Below are positions 8,039 through 16,973 of a DNA stretch of 64,000 nt, one piece after another. The first letter of the stretch is position 1. Every line of letters begins with the position of its first letter. The notes beneath the pieces are model-generated. The model saw only the letters and a program-made list of their open reading frames with translations. It ran no database searches and was not told the origin of the DNA. The translations under genes and the position numbers were made by a program. This DNA is from Streptomyces blattellae (GTDB lineage: Bacteria > Actinomycetota > Actinomycetes > Streptomycetales > Streptomycetaceae): positions 1 through 64,000 of the forward strand of contig NZ_WJBG01000225.1 of assembly GCF_009709555.1 (NCBI RefSeq), read 5' to 3'.

Positions 8039-10105
8039 ATGGGTGCAGCCGGGCCACCGGTGGCCGAGGACGGCGGGCCGGTGCGGCCGAGCGGGCTGCT
8101 CGACGTGCTGGGCGTGGCCTCCGTGCTGCTCGACGCCCAGGGACGCATCGTGCTGTGGAGCCCCCAGGCCGAGGAGCTGTTCGGGTACTCGGCGCAGGAG
8201 GCACTCGGCCAGTACGCGGCCCGGCTGATGGTGCACGAGCAGCACGCCGAACTGGCCGTCAAGCTCTTCGCCGACGTCATGGAGACCGGTGAGGGCTGGG
8301 CGGGGGCCTTTCCGGTGCGGCACAAGGACGGCGGCACACGGCTCGTGGAATTCCGCAATCAGCGGCTCCTCGACGACCGGGGCGCGTTCTTCGCACTGGG
8401 ACTCGCGGCCGACCAGAAGACCCTGCGCGGGCTGGAGCAGGACGTGGCGCTGTCGACGCGGATGATCGCGCAGGCACCCATCGGACTGGCCGTCCTGGAC
8501 ACGGACCTGAAGTACGTCTCGGTCAACCCGGCGATGGCGCGGACCAACGGCATCCCGGCCGAGGAGCACCTCGGCCGTACGGTCCAGGAGATGCTCCCGC
8601 AGGTGGACGCCGCGGCCATGGAGCGAGCCGCCCGCCAGGTCCTGGAGACCGGGATGCCGCTCGTCAACCAGCCCACCTTCGGCCGGACCCCGGCGGACCC
8701 CGACAAGGACCACGCCTGGTCGGTCTCGATGTACCGGCTGGAGGACACCCTGGGGAACGTGCTGGGGGTGGCCGCGTCGGTGGTCGACATCACCGAGCAG
8801 TACCGGGCGGGTGTCGAGGCCGAGACCGCGCGCCGGCGGCTGGCGCTCATCGCCGACGCCTCCGCACGGATCGGGACCACGCTCGACCTGGACCGCACCG
8901 CCCGCGAGTTGGCCGACGTCGCTGTGCCGGAACTCGCCGACGTGGCCGCCGTGGACCTGCTCGAAGCTGTGATGCAGGGCAGACGCAGCAGCCTCGGCCC
9001 CAGCGAGGCTGCGGTGATCCGCGCCCTGGCCGTCCGGGCGGAGCACGCCACCGAGGCGCTCGGCGCGGCGGACCCGCCCGGGCAGGTCGCGCGGTACGGT
9101 CCGGACCGCCTGGTCACCGAGTGCGTACGCACCGGCCGGCCGGTGATGGTGGCGCAGGTCAAGGACGAGGACCTGCCGCGCATCGCCGGCTCACCCGAAG
9201 CCGCGGACCTGCTGGCGCGGGCGGGCGTGCACTCCTATCTGGCCGTTCCGCTGATCGCCCGCGGCGAGGTGCTCGGCGCCCTCGACCTCAAGCGCACCCG
9301 CAATCCGCAGCCGTTCAGCGAGGACGACCTGCTGCTCGCCCGTGAACTGGCGGCGCGCGCGGCCGTGCAGATCGACAACGCGCGCTGGTACCAGAACGCC
9401 CGCGACGCCGCCCTGACCCTGCAGCGCAGCCTGCTGCCCAGCCATCCGCGCATGACGGGCGGGCTTGAGGTCGCCTCCCGCTATCAGCCCGCCGGGGCCA
9501 CCAGCGAGGTCGGCGGCGACTGGTTCGACGTCATCCCGCTGGACGGCGGCAAGACGGCGCTCGTCGTCGGCGATGTGATGGGCAGCGGCATCACGGCCGC
9601 CGCGACGATGGGGCGGCTGCGCACCGCGACGAACACGCTGGCCTCCCTCGGCCTCGACCCGTCGGTGCTGCTGGAGCACCTCGACCGGATCACCCAGGGC
9701 CTGGACCACTCCATCGCGACCTGCCAGTACGCCATCCACGACCCTCATCTGCGGCAGTGCCGGATCGCCAACGCCGGGCATCTGCCACCGGTCCGCGTCC
9801 GCGCCGACCGCGCGCCGGAGCTGCTCGAACTCCCCACCGGGGCGCCGCTCGGCGTGGGCGGTGTCGCCTTCTCCACGACGACCGTCAACCTCGAACCCGG
9901 CGACCGGCTGGTGTTCTACACCGACGGCCTGGTCGAGACCCGCCAACACCCGCTCGACGAACGGCTGGACGCGTTGCTGGTTCTGCTCGAAGGCCCCGAC
10001 CGCCCGTTGGAGGAGCTGTGCGACGTCCTCCTTCGCACGCTGCACCACCCCGACAACTCCGACGACGTGGCCCTGCTCATCGCCCGTGCGCAGCACCCGG
10101 CGTAG
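8039..10105 (+). CDS. PAS-PAS-GAF-SpoIIE protein serine phosphatase
   Basis: A 688-aa cytoplasmic sensor phosphatase. In order: PAS 1 (about 25-130; LLDAQGRIVLWSPQAEELFGY), PAS 2 (about 150-265; GLAVLDTDLKYVSVNPAMARTNG, ending VVDITEQ), GAF (about 290-460; SYLAVPLIARGEVLGALDL) and a PP2C/SpoIIE domain (about 475-685) with the metal-binding GGDWFDVIPLDGGKTALVVGDVMGSG and YTDGLVE motifs. Such proteins dephosphorylate anti-sigma-factor antagonists, linking a PAS/GAF signal to a sigma factor. Unlike many Streptomyces relatives it lacks a C-terminal HATPase anti-sigma kinase domain. No partner anti-anti-sigma gene is adjacent. The stop codon lies in the loop of a very strong terminator. Confidence 0.92.
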   Translation: MGAAGPPVAEDGGPVRPSGLLDVLGVASVLLDAQGRIVLWSPQAEELFGYSAQEALGQYAARLMVHEQHAELAVKLFADVMETGEGWAGAFPVRHKDGGTRLVEFRNQRLLDDRGAFFALGLAADQKTLRGLEQDVALSTRMIAQAPIGLAVLDTDLKYVSVNPAMARTNGIPAEEHLGRTVQEMLPQVDAAAMERAARQVLETGMPLVNQPTFGRTPADPDKDHAWSVSMYRLEDTLGNVLGVAASVVDITEQYRAGVEAETARRRLALIADASARIGTTLDLDRTARELADVAVPELADVAAVDLLEAVMQGRRSSLGPSEAAVIRALAVRAEHATEALGAADPPGQVARYGPDRLVTECVRTGRPVMVAQVKDEDLPRIAGSPEAADLLARAGVHSYLAVPLIARGEVLGALDLKRTRNPQPFSEDDLLLARELAARAAVQIDNARWYQNARDAALTLQRSLLPSHPRMTGGLEVASRYQPAGATSEVGGDWFDVIPLDGGKTALVVGDVMGSGITAAATMGRLRTATNTLASLGLDPSVLLEHLDRITQGLDHSIATCQYAIHDPHLRQCRIANAGHLPPVRVRADRAPELLELPTGAPLGVGGVAFSTTTVNLEPGDRLVFYTDGLVETRQHPLDERLDALLVLLEGPDRPLEELCDVLLRTLHHPDNSDDVALLIARAQHPA

Positions 10106-10127
10106 TCGCACGGGCGATGAGCAGGGC
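10070..10127 (+). terminator. 21-bp perfect hairpin straddling the stop codon
   Basis: The 21 bases 10070-10090, which encode residues near the C-terminus of the phosphatase, are mirrored exactly at 10107-10127. The 16-nt loop contains the TAG stop (10103-10105). The arm is unusually long and GC-rich and shares its left side with coding sequence. Confidence 0.8.
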
Positions 10128-10259
10128 GGGGTCGGCGGGACGGATGGGCCGTATTCACAGGAACTGATTACCGGCGTCTTACCGGCCGCATTCCACAATC
10201 ATACCGAGGCATGGCATGCGGCATGCGGCTACCGGATGCCTCTGTGAGAGGAGCGAGCA

Positions 10260-10994
10260 GTGACGCACAATCCGGAGCAGGAACCTACTGCCGGCGGCGA
10301 ACAGCCCGATTGGCTCATCGAGTCGCCGACGGCTCCCGACCAGCGCGGGCCGGACTGGGAAGTCCTCATGGGGCCGGGCGGCCCCGAGCCGGAGTGGACA
10401 CCGCCAGGAGCGGCCCTGCGCGAGCGGTGGTACCGCCGGTCCGCGCGGGCCCGCGCCCTGACCACGGCGGCCACGGTCGTCGCCCTGGGCCTCGGTGGCA
10501 CGGTCGCCTACGCCGCCACATCCTCGGGCTCAAGCGACAGCGCCTCGGCCGCGGCGAGCGGCAGTTCCTCGGACACTTCCTCCGACACCTCCTCCGACGA
10601 CGATAACAATGACCGTCCTTGGGGCGGACCGGGCATGTGGTTCGGTGGTGGCTCGGCAGCGCACGGTGAGGCGACCGTCGAGGACGGCGACGACTGGGTC
10701 GTCCAGATCTGGCAGTCGGGCACCATCGAGGAGTTGGACGGCAACGAGATCACGGTGAAGAGCGAGGACGGCGCCGAGTGGACCTGGACGGTGGACGAGG
10801 ACGCCACCATCTATCACGACGGCTCGTCGAGTTCGGAGATCGATGATCTTGAGGAAGGCGAGACGGCGTTCCTGTCCGGTACCCGGTCCGACGACGACAC
10901 CCGGACCGCCACCCGTGTCGCCACAAGTGACTCGGAAGACGACGAGGACGGGGACGACGACGCGGCACGGACGCCGGGTAGTTGGCGCTTCTGA
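10260..10994 (+). CDS. Membrane-anchored acidic protein, DUF5666-like
   Basis: A 244-aa protein starting at GTG 10260 behind GAGAGGAG. Residues 1-60 are polar and cytoplasmic, followed by one transmembrane segment (ALTTAATVVALGLGGTVAYAAT). An extracellular Ser/Asp-rich linker comes next, then a beta-rich domain with GTIEELDGNEITVKSEDGAEWTWTVDEDATI that resembles the small OB-like DUF5666 repeats, and an acidic tail (SDSEDDEDGDDD). The role is unknown. Six 15-bp repeats begin at its stop codon; read in the next frame they encode a regular GSDFP repeat and a plausible C-terminus, so the present stop may be the result of a frame change. Confidence 0.75.
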   Translation: MTHNPEQEPTAGGEQPDWLIESPTAPDQRGPDWEVLMGPGGPEPEWTPPGAALRERWYRRSARARALTTAATVVALGLGGTVAYAATSSGSSDSASAAASGSSSDTSSDTSSDDDNNDRPWGGPGMWFGGGSAAHGEATVEDGDDWVVQIWQSGTIEELDGNEITVKSEDGAEWTWTVDEDATIYHDGSSSSEIDDLEEGETAFLSGTRSDDDTRTATRVATSDSEDDEDGDDDAARTPGSWRF

Positions 10995-11082
10995 CTCCCC
11001 CGGTTCCGACTTCCCCGGTTCTGACTTCCCCGGTTCCGACTTCCCCGGTTCTGACTTCCCCGGTTCTGACTTCCCCGGTCAA
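10993..11082. repeat. Six tandem 15-bp units
   Basis: Units of GACTTCCCCGGTTCT with C/T variation, six head to tail, start within the stop codon of the preceding gene. In frame +1 relative to that gene they translate to repeating GSDFP, continuing to QPDDDPEPSKSEAAA and a stop at 11127. Confidence 0.9.
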
Positions 11083-11134
11083 CCGGACGACGACCCTGAG
11101 CCCTCGAAAAGCGAGGCGGCGGCCTGACCACGCG

Positions 11135-11932
11135 TCAGAGGCTGCCGATCACGACATGCGCGTAGAGCTCCTCCGACACCGCCAGACGCGTCGTCAGACC
11201 GGCGCCGAGGAAGGCTTCGACGGCCGCCGGTGCCTGCCGCTCGCTCGTCTCGACCAGCAGACAGCCGCCCGGCGCAAGCCATCGGGGTGCCTCGGCGGCG
11301 ACGCGGCGCAGGACATCCAGTCCGTCCGCGCCGCCGTCCAACGCGACCAGCGGCTCGTGGTCGCGCGCCTCCGGGGGTAGCAGCCCGACCTCGCCGGTGG
11401 GGACGTACGGCACATTGGCCGCGAGGATGTCGATCCGGCCCCGCAGTTCACGCGGGAGCGCCTCGAACAGGTCGCCCGCGTGCACGTGTCCGCCGACGTC
11501 GGGGACGTTGCGCCGGGCGCAGCACACCGCCGCCGGATCGATGTCGGCGGCGTGCAGTTCGACCTGCCCGAGCGCGGCGGCCAGGGCAGTGCCGACCGCA
11601 CCCGACCCACAGCACAGGTCGACGACGACGGACGCGCCCGGAGCCTGGGCAAGGGCCTGTTCGACGAGGAATTCGGTGCGGCGGCGGGGGACGAACACAC
11701 CGGGTTCGACCGTGATGCGCAGTCCGCGGAACTCCGCCCAGCCGAGGACGAGTTCAAGGGGCAGTCCGTTAGCGCGACGGCGCACCATGGCGGCCAGTTC
11801 GCCGGTGTCGCGGGCGGCGCCCAGGATCAACTGGGCCTCGTCCTCGGCGAAGACACAACCCGCGGCGCGCAGGGTGGCGACGACGCCGTCGTACGAGGAC
11901 GGGGACGGGGACGGGGAGGAAAGAGGTGGCAT
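11135..11932 (-). CDS. PrmC/HemK-like protein N5-glutamine methyltransferase
   Basis: A 265-aa class I SAM-dependent methyltransferase. VVDLCCGSGAVGTALA is the SAM-binding loop. The family catalytic tetrad, usually NPPY, reads NVPY (ILAANVPYVPTGEV). The N-terminal helical domain is PrmC-like (DTGELAAMVRRRANGLPLELVLGWAEFRGLRITVEPGVFVPR). This matches the PrmC-related subgroup that accompanies, but is distinct from, the release-factor methyltransferase. The target is unknown. The NVPY variant is seen elsewhere in this subgroup, so I do not count it as damage. Confidence 0.85.
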   Translation of the reverse strand: MPPLSSPSPSPSSYDGVVATLRAAGCVFAEDEAQLILGAARDTGELAAMVRRRANGLPLELVLGWAEFRGLRITVEPGVFVPRRRTEFLVEQALAQAPGASVVVDLCCGSGAVGTALAAALGQVELHAADIDPAAVCCARRNVPDVGGHVHAGDLFEALPRELRGRIDILAANVPYVPTGEVGLLPPEARDHEPLVALDGGADGLDVLRRVAAEAPRWLAPGGCLLVETSERQAPAAVEAFLGAGLTTRLAVSEELYAHVVIGSL

Positions 11933-12145
11933 GAAAGCCGAGAGCCTTTCGGGAGCTGAAGGGCGCTCTCGCGGTCACCTAACGTCGGCGATCCGCGCCG
12001 GTTCGAGGGGCGAGCACCCGAGCTGACACAGCGGTAATGGGTCTCACCTCCTCGGGCTCTCACGGCCGGGACACACCGCGACCGGACGGCAACAATAACC
12101 CGGATCCGGCGAGCAGTTGTCACCCTGCAGCTTGAATACCACTAA

Positions 12146-12159
12146 GTTGCACTCGCAAC
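12146..12159. promoter_or_regulatory. Candidate MarR operator
   Basis: GTTGC-ACTC-GCAAC is a perfect 5-4-5 inverted repeat, 22 bp before the GTG of the MarR gene. The position fits autorepression. Confidence 0.5.
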
Positions 12160-12180
12160 CATCAGGGTGAGGGAGGTTCC

Positions 12181-12669
12181 GTGAACGCAACCGACGTGAC
12201 CGATGAGACGGTCGTCCGCGCCGGCGGGCCCGGCGCGGACATGGCGGTGGAGACCATCCAGCGCGAGATGACCGTCTTCGCACGCCGCGCGCGGGCCTCG
12301 GCGGGTCGCATCCACCCCGAGCTGTCGCTGGTGTCGTACACGCTGCTGGGGCACCTGGAGGAGTGCGGCGGCTGCCGCGCCATCGACCTGGCCGCGCACT
12401 ACGCTCTCGACAAGTCCACCGTGAGCCGCCAGGTCGCCGCGCTGGAACGCACCGGACTCATCGAGCGACGGCTCGCCCCGGAGGACCACCGCGTACAGGT
12501 CCTGCACCCGACGGAAACCGGCCGGAGCATCCTCACCCAGGTCACCGAAAGCCGCCGAGCGGCCTTCCACGAACGCCTCGCGGACTGGCCGCGGGAGGAC
12601 CTTGAGCGGTTCGCCGCGTATCTCGTGCGGTACAACGGGTGGTCCGCGGCGGTCACGGAGGACCGCTGA
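12181..12669 (+). CDS. MarR-family transcriptional regulator
   Basis: A 162-aa winged-helix repressor starting at GTG 12181 with GGGAGG upstream. The HTH reads CRAIDLAAHYALDKSTVSRQVAALERTGLIERRLAPEDHRVQVLHPTETG, typical of MarR including the D-x-R wing. It probably binds as a dimer to the palindrome just upstream. It is divergent from the PrmC-like gene 248 bp away. The ligand is unknown. Confidence 0.9.
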   Translation: MNATDVTDETVVRAGGPGADMAVETIQREMTVFARRARASAGRIHPELSLVSYTLLGHLEECGGCRAIDLAAHYALDKSTVSRQVAALERTGLIERRLAPEDHRVQVLHPTETGRSILTQVTESRRAAFHERLADWPREDLERFAAYLVRYNGWSAAVTEDR

Positions 12670-12706
12670 GGTCAAGTCGGCGGGGTCGAGGGACCAGGAC
12701 CAGGCT

Positions 12707-12840
12707 AGGGGGGCCGGGGTCCGGAGCCGGGGGCCAGGGCCGGAGCCGGGGCCAAGGCCAGGGCCGGAGCCGGGGCCAAGGCCAGGGCCGGGGCCAAGGC
12801 CAGGGCCGGGGCCGGGGCCAGGGCCGGGGCCAAGGCCGGG
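12707..12840. repeat. GC-rich 6/12-bp simple tandem repeat
   Basis: A run built from GGGCCA and GGGCCG hexamers lies where the missing C-terminal half of the adjoining GNAT pseudogene would be. Confidence 0.75.
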
Positions 12841-12921
12841 ATCGACGGTGAGGTCGGAGCCGGGTGGCCGCGAGCGGGGCGGGATCGCGCGAGAGTAGCC
12901 GCGAGCAGGGCCGGATCACGC

Positions 12922-13253
12922 GAGTTGGTCGAGCATCTCCGGCACGTCCGCGGGGCCGAGCCGGACGGACTCCGGGGCGGGCGCGGAGGCCAGCCCGTCG
13001 TCCACGAACTGCACGTCCTCGATCCGGAACGTGATCTCCCAGTCGTCCGGAACTCACCCCCGCGAACCCCAGCAGCGGTATCTCGGTGCCGGGCCCGGCG
13101 AGCGCGGCGGCATCCGTCCCGTCGGCGGCGTCGGGGCCGCTCGGCGAAACGGGCGCGCGGGCCGGTCAGCGCCGCGAGGGCGGGGTGGTCGAGGACATGA
13201 CCTGTCGCGGCCTCGCCCCTGGCCTCGGGCTGCTCCGGCTCGTACGCCTGCAT
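12922..13253 (-). pseudogene. Truncated, frameshifted GNAT-type acetyltransferase
   Basis: Successive frames of the minus strand give the expected N-terminal half of a Streptomyces GCN5-like protein. It starts MQAYEPEQPEARGEAATGHV and HPALAALTGPRARFAER, then, after a frameshift, AAALAGPGTEIPLLGFAG. After a second shift comes DDWEITFRIEDVQFVDDGLAS and SVRLGPADVPEMLDQLA followed by TGA. The acetyl-CoA-binding half is absent and replaced by GC-rich repeats. Confidence 0.75.
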
Positions 13254-13457
13254 GGGCCACCGAACCCGGCAGAGCGAGCAAGAAAGATCGGCGGGCCACT
13301 ATTCCCGGAGCGCTGGAGACCCGACACCGCCTTCATGACCGCGGACTCGCCCCCGGGCACAGGCAGACCCGCAGGCCACGTACGGTTGACTGCGTAAGCA
13401 CCCATCACGTCCGATCCCACGGGCCGTCACGCGCGGCGGCCTGGAGGCAGCACCCGC

Positions 13458-14063
13458 ATGAATGTCACCCGAGGCTTCACCGGACGCCCGCGCGTCGACG
13501 ACCCGGGGCTCCCGCCCGGCCAGTACGACGCTGGCGACGACTGGCCCGTCCTGTCCGCGGAGGTCACCCCCGAACTGGCGCCCGCCGACTGGACCTTCCG
13601 TGTCGACGGCCTGGTCGAGGAGCCCCGCACCTGGAACTGGGAGCAGGCACGCGGGCTGCCGGACTCGGTGTACGAGGGCGACATCCACTGCGTGACGAGC
13701 TGGTCGAAGTTCGGCGTGCGGTTCGGCGGCGTCTCGCTGGACGCCTTCCTCCATGTGGTGCGCCCACATGTGGCCGCCACACACGCCGTCGCCTACTCGC
13801 ACACCGGATACACCACGAACCTGCCGCTCGCGGACCTGACCGGCGGACGGGCCTGGATCGCCTGGGAGTACGACGGTCAGCCTCTCGCGCCCGAGCACGG
13901 TGGTCCGGCGCGACTGCTGGTGCCGCATCTGTACTTCTGGAAGAGCGCCAAGTGGATCGCGGGCATCCGGCTCCTCGACCACGACGAGCCGGGCTTCTGG
14001 GAGCAGAACGGCTACCACGCCCGCGGCAACCCCTGGGAGGAACAGCGGTACTCCGGTGACTGA
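13458..14063 (+). CDS. Sulfite-oxidase-like molybdopterin oxidoreductase
   Basis: A 201-aa protein of the oxidoreductase molybdopterin-binding family (YuiH/MsrP-like fold). The Mo-coordinating Cys is in YEGDIHCVTSWSKFGVRFGGV, and HTGYTTNLPLADLTGG, PARLLVPHLYFWKSAKWIAGI and FWEQNGYHARGNPWEEQRY are family motifs. It has no Tat signal, so it is probably cytoplasmic. Its stop overlaps the next gene, a ferredoxin-reductase-like flavoprotein, by 8 bp, which strongly suggests that the flavoprotein is its electron partner. The substrate is unknown. Confidence 0.9.
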   Translation: MNVTRGFTGRPRVDDPGLPPGQYDAGDDWPVLSAEVTPELAPADWTFRVDGLVEEPRTWNWEQARGLPDSVYEGDIHCVTSWSKFGVRFGGVSLDAFLHVVRPHVAATHAVAYSHTGYTTNLPLADLTGGRAWIAWEYDGQPLAPEHGGPARLLVPHLYFWKSAKWIAGIRLLDHDEPGFWEQNGYHARGNPWEEQRYSGD

Positions 14064-14811
14064 GACCTTCACTCCCCCGACGCGCTTCGCCGTGCCCGGG
14101 CGGATCTCCGTGAGCAACCGGGCCGCCGGCGTGTGGCAGAACGCCACGATCACCGAGATCCGCCGCGAGACCCCGCACGCCGCCACCTTCCGGCTCGCCG
14201 TGCCCGACTGGCAGGGGCATCTGCCCGGCCAGCACCTGATGCTGCGGCTGACCGCCGGAGACGGCTATGTGGCCCAGCGCCACTACTCCATCGCGTCCGC
14301 GCCCGACGCCTCTGGGCATGTCGAGCTGACCCTGGATCACGTCGAGGGCGGCGAGGTCTCGGGCTGGTTCCACACCGTGGCCCGGCCGGGTGACCGGCTG
14401 GAGGTACGCGGGCCGCTCAGTGGCTTCTTCGCCTGGCCCGGCGACCGGCCCGCCCTGCTGATCGGCGCGGGTTCCGGCGTCGTACCGCTGATGTCGATGG
14501 TGCGGCACCACCGTGCGCGGGGCCTGTCCGTGCCGCTGCGGCTGCTGGTGTCGGCGCGCGGTCCTGAAGAGCTGATCTACGCGCGCGAGTACGGCGCCGA
14601 GACGACGCCCGTGTTCACGCGGAGTGCGCCATACGGCGTACCGGTGGGTCGTATGGCAGCCGCACATGTGGTCCCGCTCCTGGCCGACCAGCCTCCCGGT
14701 GGGTGGGAGGCCTATGTGTGCGGCTCCAACGGGTTCGCCGAGCACGCCTCACGACTGCTCGTCGCGGCAGGCCAGCCGGTCGAGCGCATCCGGATCGAAC
14801 GCTTCGGCTGA
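14056..14811 (+). CDS. Ferredoxin/flavodoxin-NAD(P)H reductase-type flavoprotein
   Basis: A 251-aa FNR-family protein starting at GTG 14056 inside the preceding stop region. FAD motif: RHYSIASAPD (RxYS type). NAD(P) motif: LLIGAGSGVVPLMSMVRHH. C-terminal cofactor motif: AYVCGSNGFAEHASRLL. There is no 2Fe-2S domain, and the last residues IERFG end at the usual place. It presumably shuttles electrons between NAD(P)H and the co-encoded molybdopterin protein. Confidence 0.9.
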   Translation: MTETFTPPTRFAVPGRISVSNRAAGVWQNATITEIRRETPHAATFRLAVPDWQGHLPGQHLMLRLTAGDGYVAQRHYSIASAPDASGHVELTLDHVEGGEVSGWFHTVARPGDRLEVRGPLSGFFAWPGDRPALLIGAGSGVVPLMSMVRHHRARGLSVPLRLLVSARGPEELIYAREYGAETTPVFTRSAPYGVPVGRMAAAHVVPLLADQPPGGWEAYVCGSNGFAEHASRLLVAAGQPVERIRIERFG

Positions 14812-14903
14812 CCGACCGCCACGTCCACGGCCGATGGGCGTGGCCGCCCCCGCTTAGGCCACTCGATGTGGGCACTCGTAGGCGTGACGGCGAGGAGGTC
14901 GAC

Positions 14904-15485
14904 ATGCGAACCCTGGTGCGCGGCTGGCGCTGGCGGCCCAGCCCGCTGCGGCGCCGGTCGGACATCGTGGAGGCATGGACGGTGGTGGTCGTCGCCGTCC
15001 TGCTGTGTGTGGGAACGCCGCTGGCCGGAGCGGTTGCGGCCTGGTGGGCTCATGGCGAGGCGCGGGACACGGCGGCGGCCCAGCGTGCCGAACGCCGCCA
15101 GGTGCGGGCCGAGGTGGTCGGCGCCGCCTCGGGCTCGGTGCCGAGCACGCAGGGCGGGACGTCCCCGCGCCGGATGACCGTGCGCTGGACGGAGCCGGGT
15201 CAGGGGGAGCGTACGGCCAGGGCGCTCGTGCCGCCGGGCAGCCGGCCGGGTGAGAGGGTCCACGTGTGGTTCGACTCCCGGGGCCGCAGCGTAACGCCGC
15301 CACTCGACAGCTCCGGGGTGTGGCAGCACACGCTCGCCATGGGCCTGTGCGCCACAGGCGGTGCAGTCGCCGTGGTGCTCCTCGGACATGGGGCCGTACG
15401 CCATGTGGCCATGCACCACCGGCTGACCGAGTGGGAGCGGGAGTGGGCCCGCACAGAACCGGAGTGGACACGACGCTGGGCCTGA
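14904..15485 (+). CDS. Rv1733c-family two-helix membrane protein
   Basis: A 193-aa protein starting at ATG 14904 with GAGGAGG upstream. Two transmembrane segments (VVVVAVLLCVGTPLAGAVAAWW and LAMGLCATGGAVAVVLLG) flank an extracytoplasmic domain of about 100 residues with MTVRWTEP and RVHVWFDSRG. The N-terminus RWRPSPLRRRSDIVEAW is the family hallmark. Function is unknown; the mycobacterial relative Rv1733c is dormancy-induced. A paralogue of identical length lies at 20439-21020 on the other strand. Confidence 0.8.
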   Translation: MRTLVRGWRWRPSPLRRRSDIVEAWTVVVVAVLLCVGTPLAGAVAAWWAHGEARDTAAAQRAERRQVRAEVVGAASGSVPSTQGGTSPRRMTVRWTEPGQGERTARALVPPGSRPGERVHVWFDSRGRSVTPPLDSSGVWQHTLAMGLCATGGAVAVVLLGHGAVRHVAMHHRLTEWEREWARTEPEWTRRWA

Positions 15486-15544
15486 TCGCCAGGGCGTGTT
15501 TCGAAGGTCTTCGAAGGTCCCGCGCCGCGCGGCAGCCGGGAACG

Positions 15545-16939
15545 TCACGCCGGGGCCTGCGCCTGCCGCTCCTGCATCCGGCGCGCGATGCGCCCGTGGG
15601 CGCGCAGGGCGTCCGTCAGCCCCGGGAGGACAGGCTCGCCGCGGTCGACGAGGATCCGGCCGCCGACGACCGTGGTCCAGGCCCGCGCGGGTCCGCAGCG
15701 CAGCCAGGCCTCGACGGGGTCGCTGAGCGCCCCGGCCAGCGCCACCTCGTGCAGGTCCCAGACGACCAGGTCGGCACAGGCCCCGGGGCGCAGCCGCCCC
15801 AGTTCGTCGGCGCGGCCCAGACAGCGGGCCGAGCCACGGGTCGCGATGTCGAGGGCGTCCCGCGCGGTCATCGCCCCGGGCCCGCCCCGGTAGCGACCGA
15901 GCAGCAGCGCCGCCCGGGTCTCCATCCAGAGGGAGGCGTGGTCGGTGGAGGCGGAGCCGTCGCAGCCGATACCGACGGGCAGCCCGAGTTCGCGCATCTC
16001 CCGCACCGGCGCGGTACCGCCGCCGATGAGCATGTTGGAGCTGGGGCAGTGCGCCACTCCGACGCCCGCGGCGGCGAGGCGGCGCAGTTCGTCGCCGTTC
16101 GGGTAGATGCAGTGCGCGACCCAGGTGCGGTCGCTCATCCAGCCGGTGTCCTCGAAGTACTCCACGGGCCGGCAGCCGTAGGTCTCCAGGCAGTAGACGT
16201 CCTCGTCGTGGTCCTCGGCGAGATGGGTGTGGAGCCGTACGTCGTACCGCTCGGCCAGTTCGGCGGTGGCCGTCATCAGCTCCTTGGTCACGGAGAAGGG
16301 CGAGCAGGGCGCGAGCGCGACCCGCACCAGCGCACCCGGCGCCGGGTCGTGGTGCGCCTTGATCAGCCGCTCGCTGTCGGCGAGCACCTCGTCGGTGGTC
16401 TGGGTGACGCTCCTCGGCGGAAGCCCTCCGTCCGCCACGGAGCGGGTCATCGAACCGCGGGTCGCATGGAAGCGGAAGCCGATGTCCCGGGCGGCGCGGA
16501 TCTCGGCGTCGACGAGCCGCGGGCGCGGATGGACGTAGAGGTGGTCGGAGGAGGTGGTGCAGCCGCCCATGAGCAGTTCGGCCATCCCGACGTACGCCGA
16601 CACGTGGGCGGCCTCCTCGTCGAGGACGGACCAGAGGGGGTAGAGCGTGGTCAGCCAGTCGAACAGGGAGCCGTTCACCGCGGGCGCGTAGGAGCGGGTG
16701 AGGTTCTGGTAGATGTGGTGGTGCGTGTTGATCAGGCCCGGGGTGACGAGCCGTCCGGCCGCGGAGACTGTCATGGCGGCCTCGGGTTCCGTTCCGGGGC
16801 CACCCACCCCGGTGACCCGGCCGCCCTTGACCGCCACCCAGCCGCCCGGGATCTCCAGGTCCCCGTCCACGACGAGCAGTTCGGCGTCCCTGACCAGGAG
16901 TTCGGTGTCCTGGACCGGCGGATCATCGGCGAGCGACAT
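15545..16939 (-). CDS. 8-oxoguanine deaminase-type amidohydrolase
   Basis: A 464-aa zinc amidohydrolase of the guanine-deaminase/chlorohydrolase group. The metal ligands are visible: H-x-H in LVTPGLINTHHHIYQNLTRSYAP, the later His in LHTHLAEDHDEDVYCLETYG, VAHCIYPN, and Asp in GIGCDGSASTDHASLW. The sequence NTHHHIYQNLTR plus the Cys/Asp block is characteristic of 8-oxoguanine deaminase and hydroxyatrazine-hydrolase relatives. These hydrolyse an exocyclic amino group of a purine or triazine and release ammonia. It starts at ATG 16939, divergent from the acetylxylan esterase. A palindrome lies between the two starts. Confidence 0.88.
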   Translation of the reverse strand: MSLADDPPVQDTELLVRDAELLVVDGDLEIPGGWVAVKGGRVTGVGGPGTEPEAAMTVSAAGRLVTPGLINTHHHIYQNLTRSYAPAVNGSLFDWLTTLYPLWSVLDEEAAHVSAYVGMAELLMGGCTTSSDHLYVHPRPRLVDAEIRAARDIGFRFHATRGSMTRSVADGGLPPRSVTQTTDEVLADSERLIKAHHDPAPGALVRVALAPCSPFSVTKELMTATAELAERYDVRLHTHLAEDHDEDVYCLETYGCRPVEYFEDTGWMSDRTWVAHCIYPNGDELRRLAAAGVGVAHCPSSNMLIGGGTAPVREMRELGLPVGIGCDGSASTDHASLWMETRAALLLGRYRGGPGAMTARDALDIATRGSARCLGRADELGRLRPGACADLVVWDLHEVALAGALSDPVEAWLRCGPARAWTTVVGGRILVDRGEPVLPGLTDALRAHGRIARRMQERQAQAPA

Positions 16940-16973
16940 GGCCTCATGGTAGGCGTCCGCCGGACACAGACCT

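Noticed and set aside
10993..11082. CRISPR or iteron origin
   Set aside because: 15-bp units with no spacers, and translation gives regular GSDFP. No replication genes nearby.
12653..13057. A protein-coding gene in the GC-rich repeat
   Set aside because: The translation is a repeat of PWPRP/ALAPA-type residues in all frames, without family motifs.
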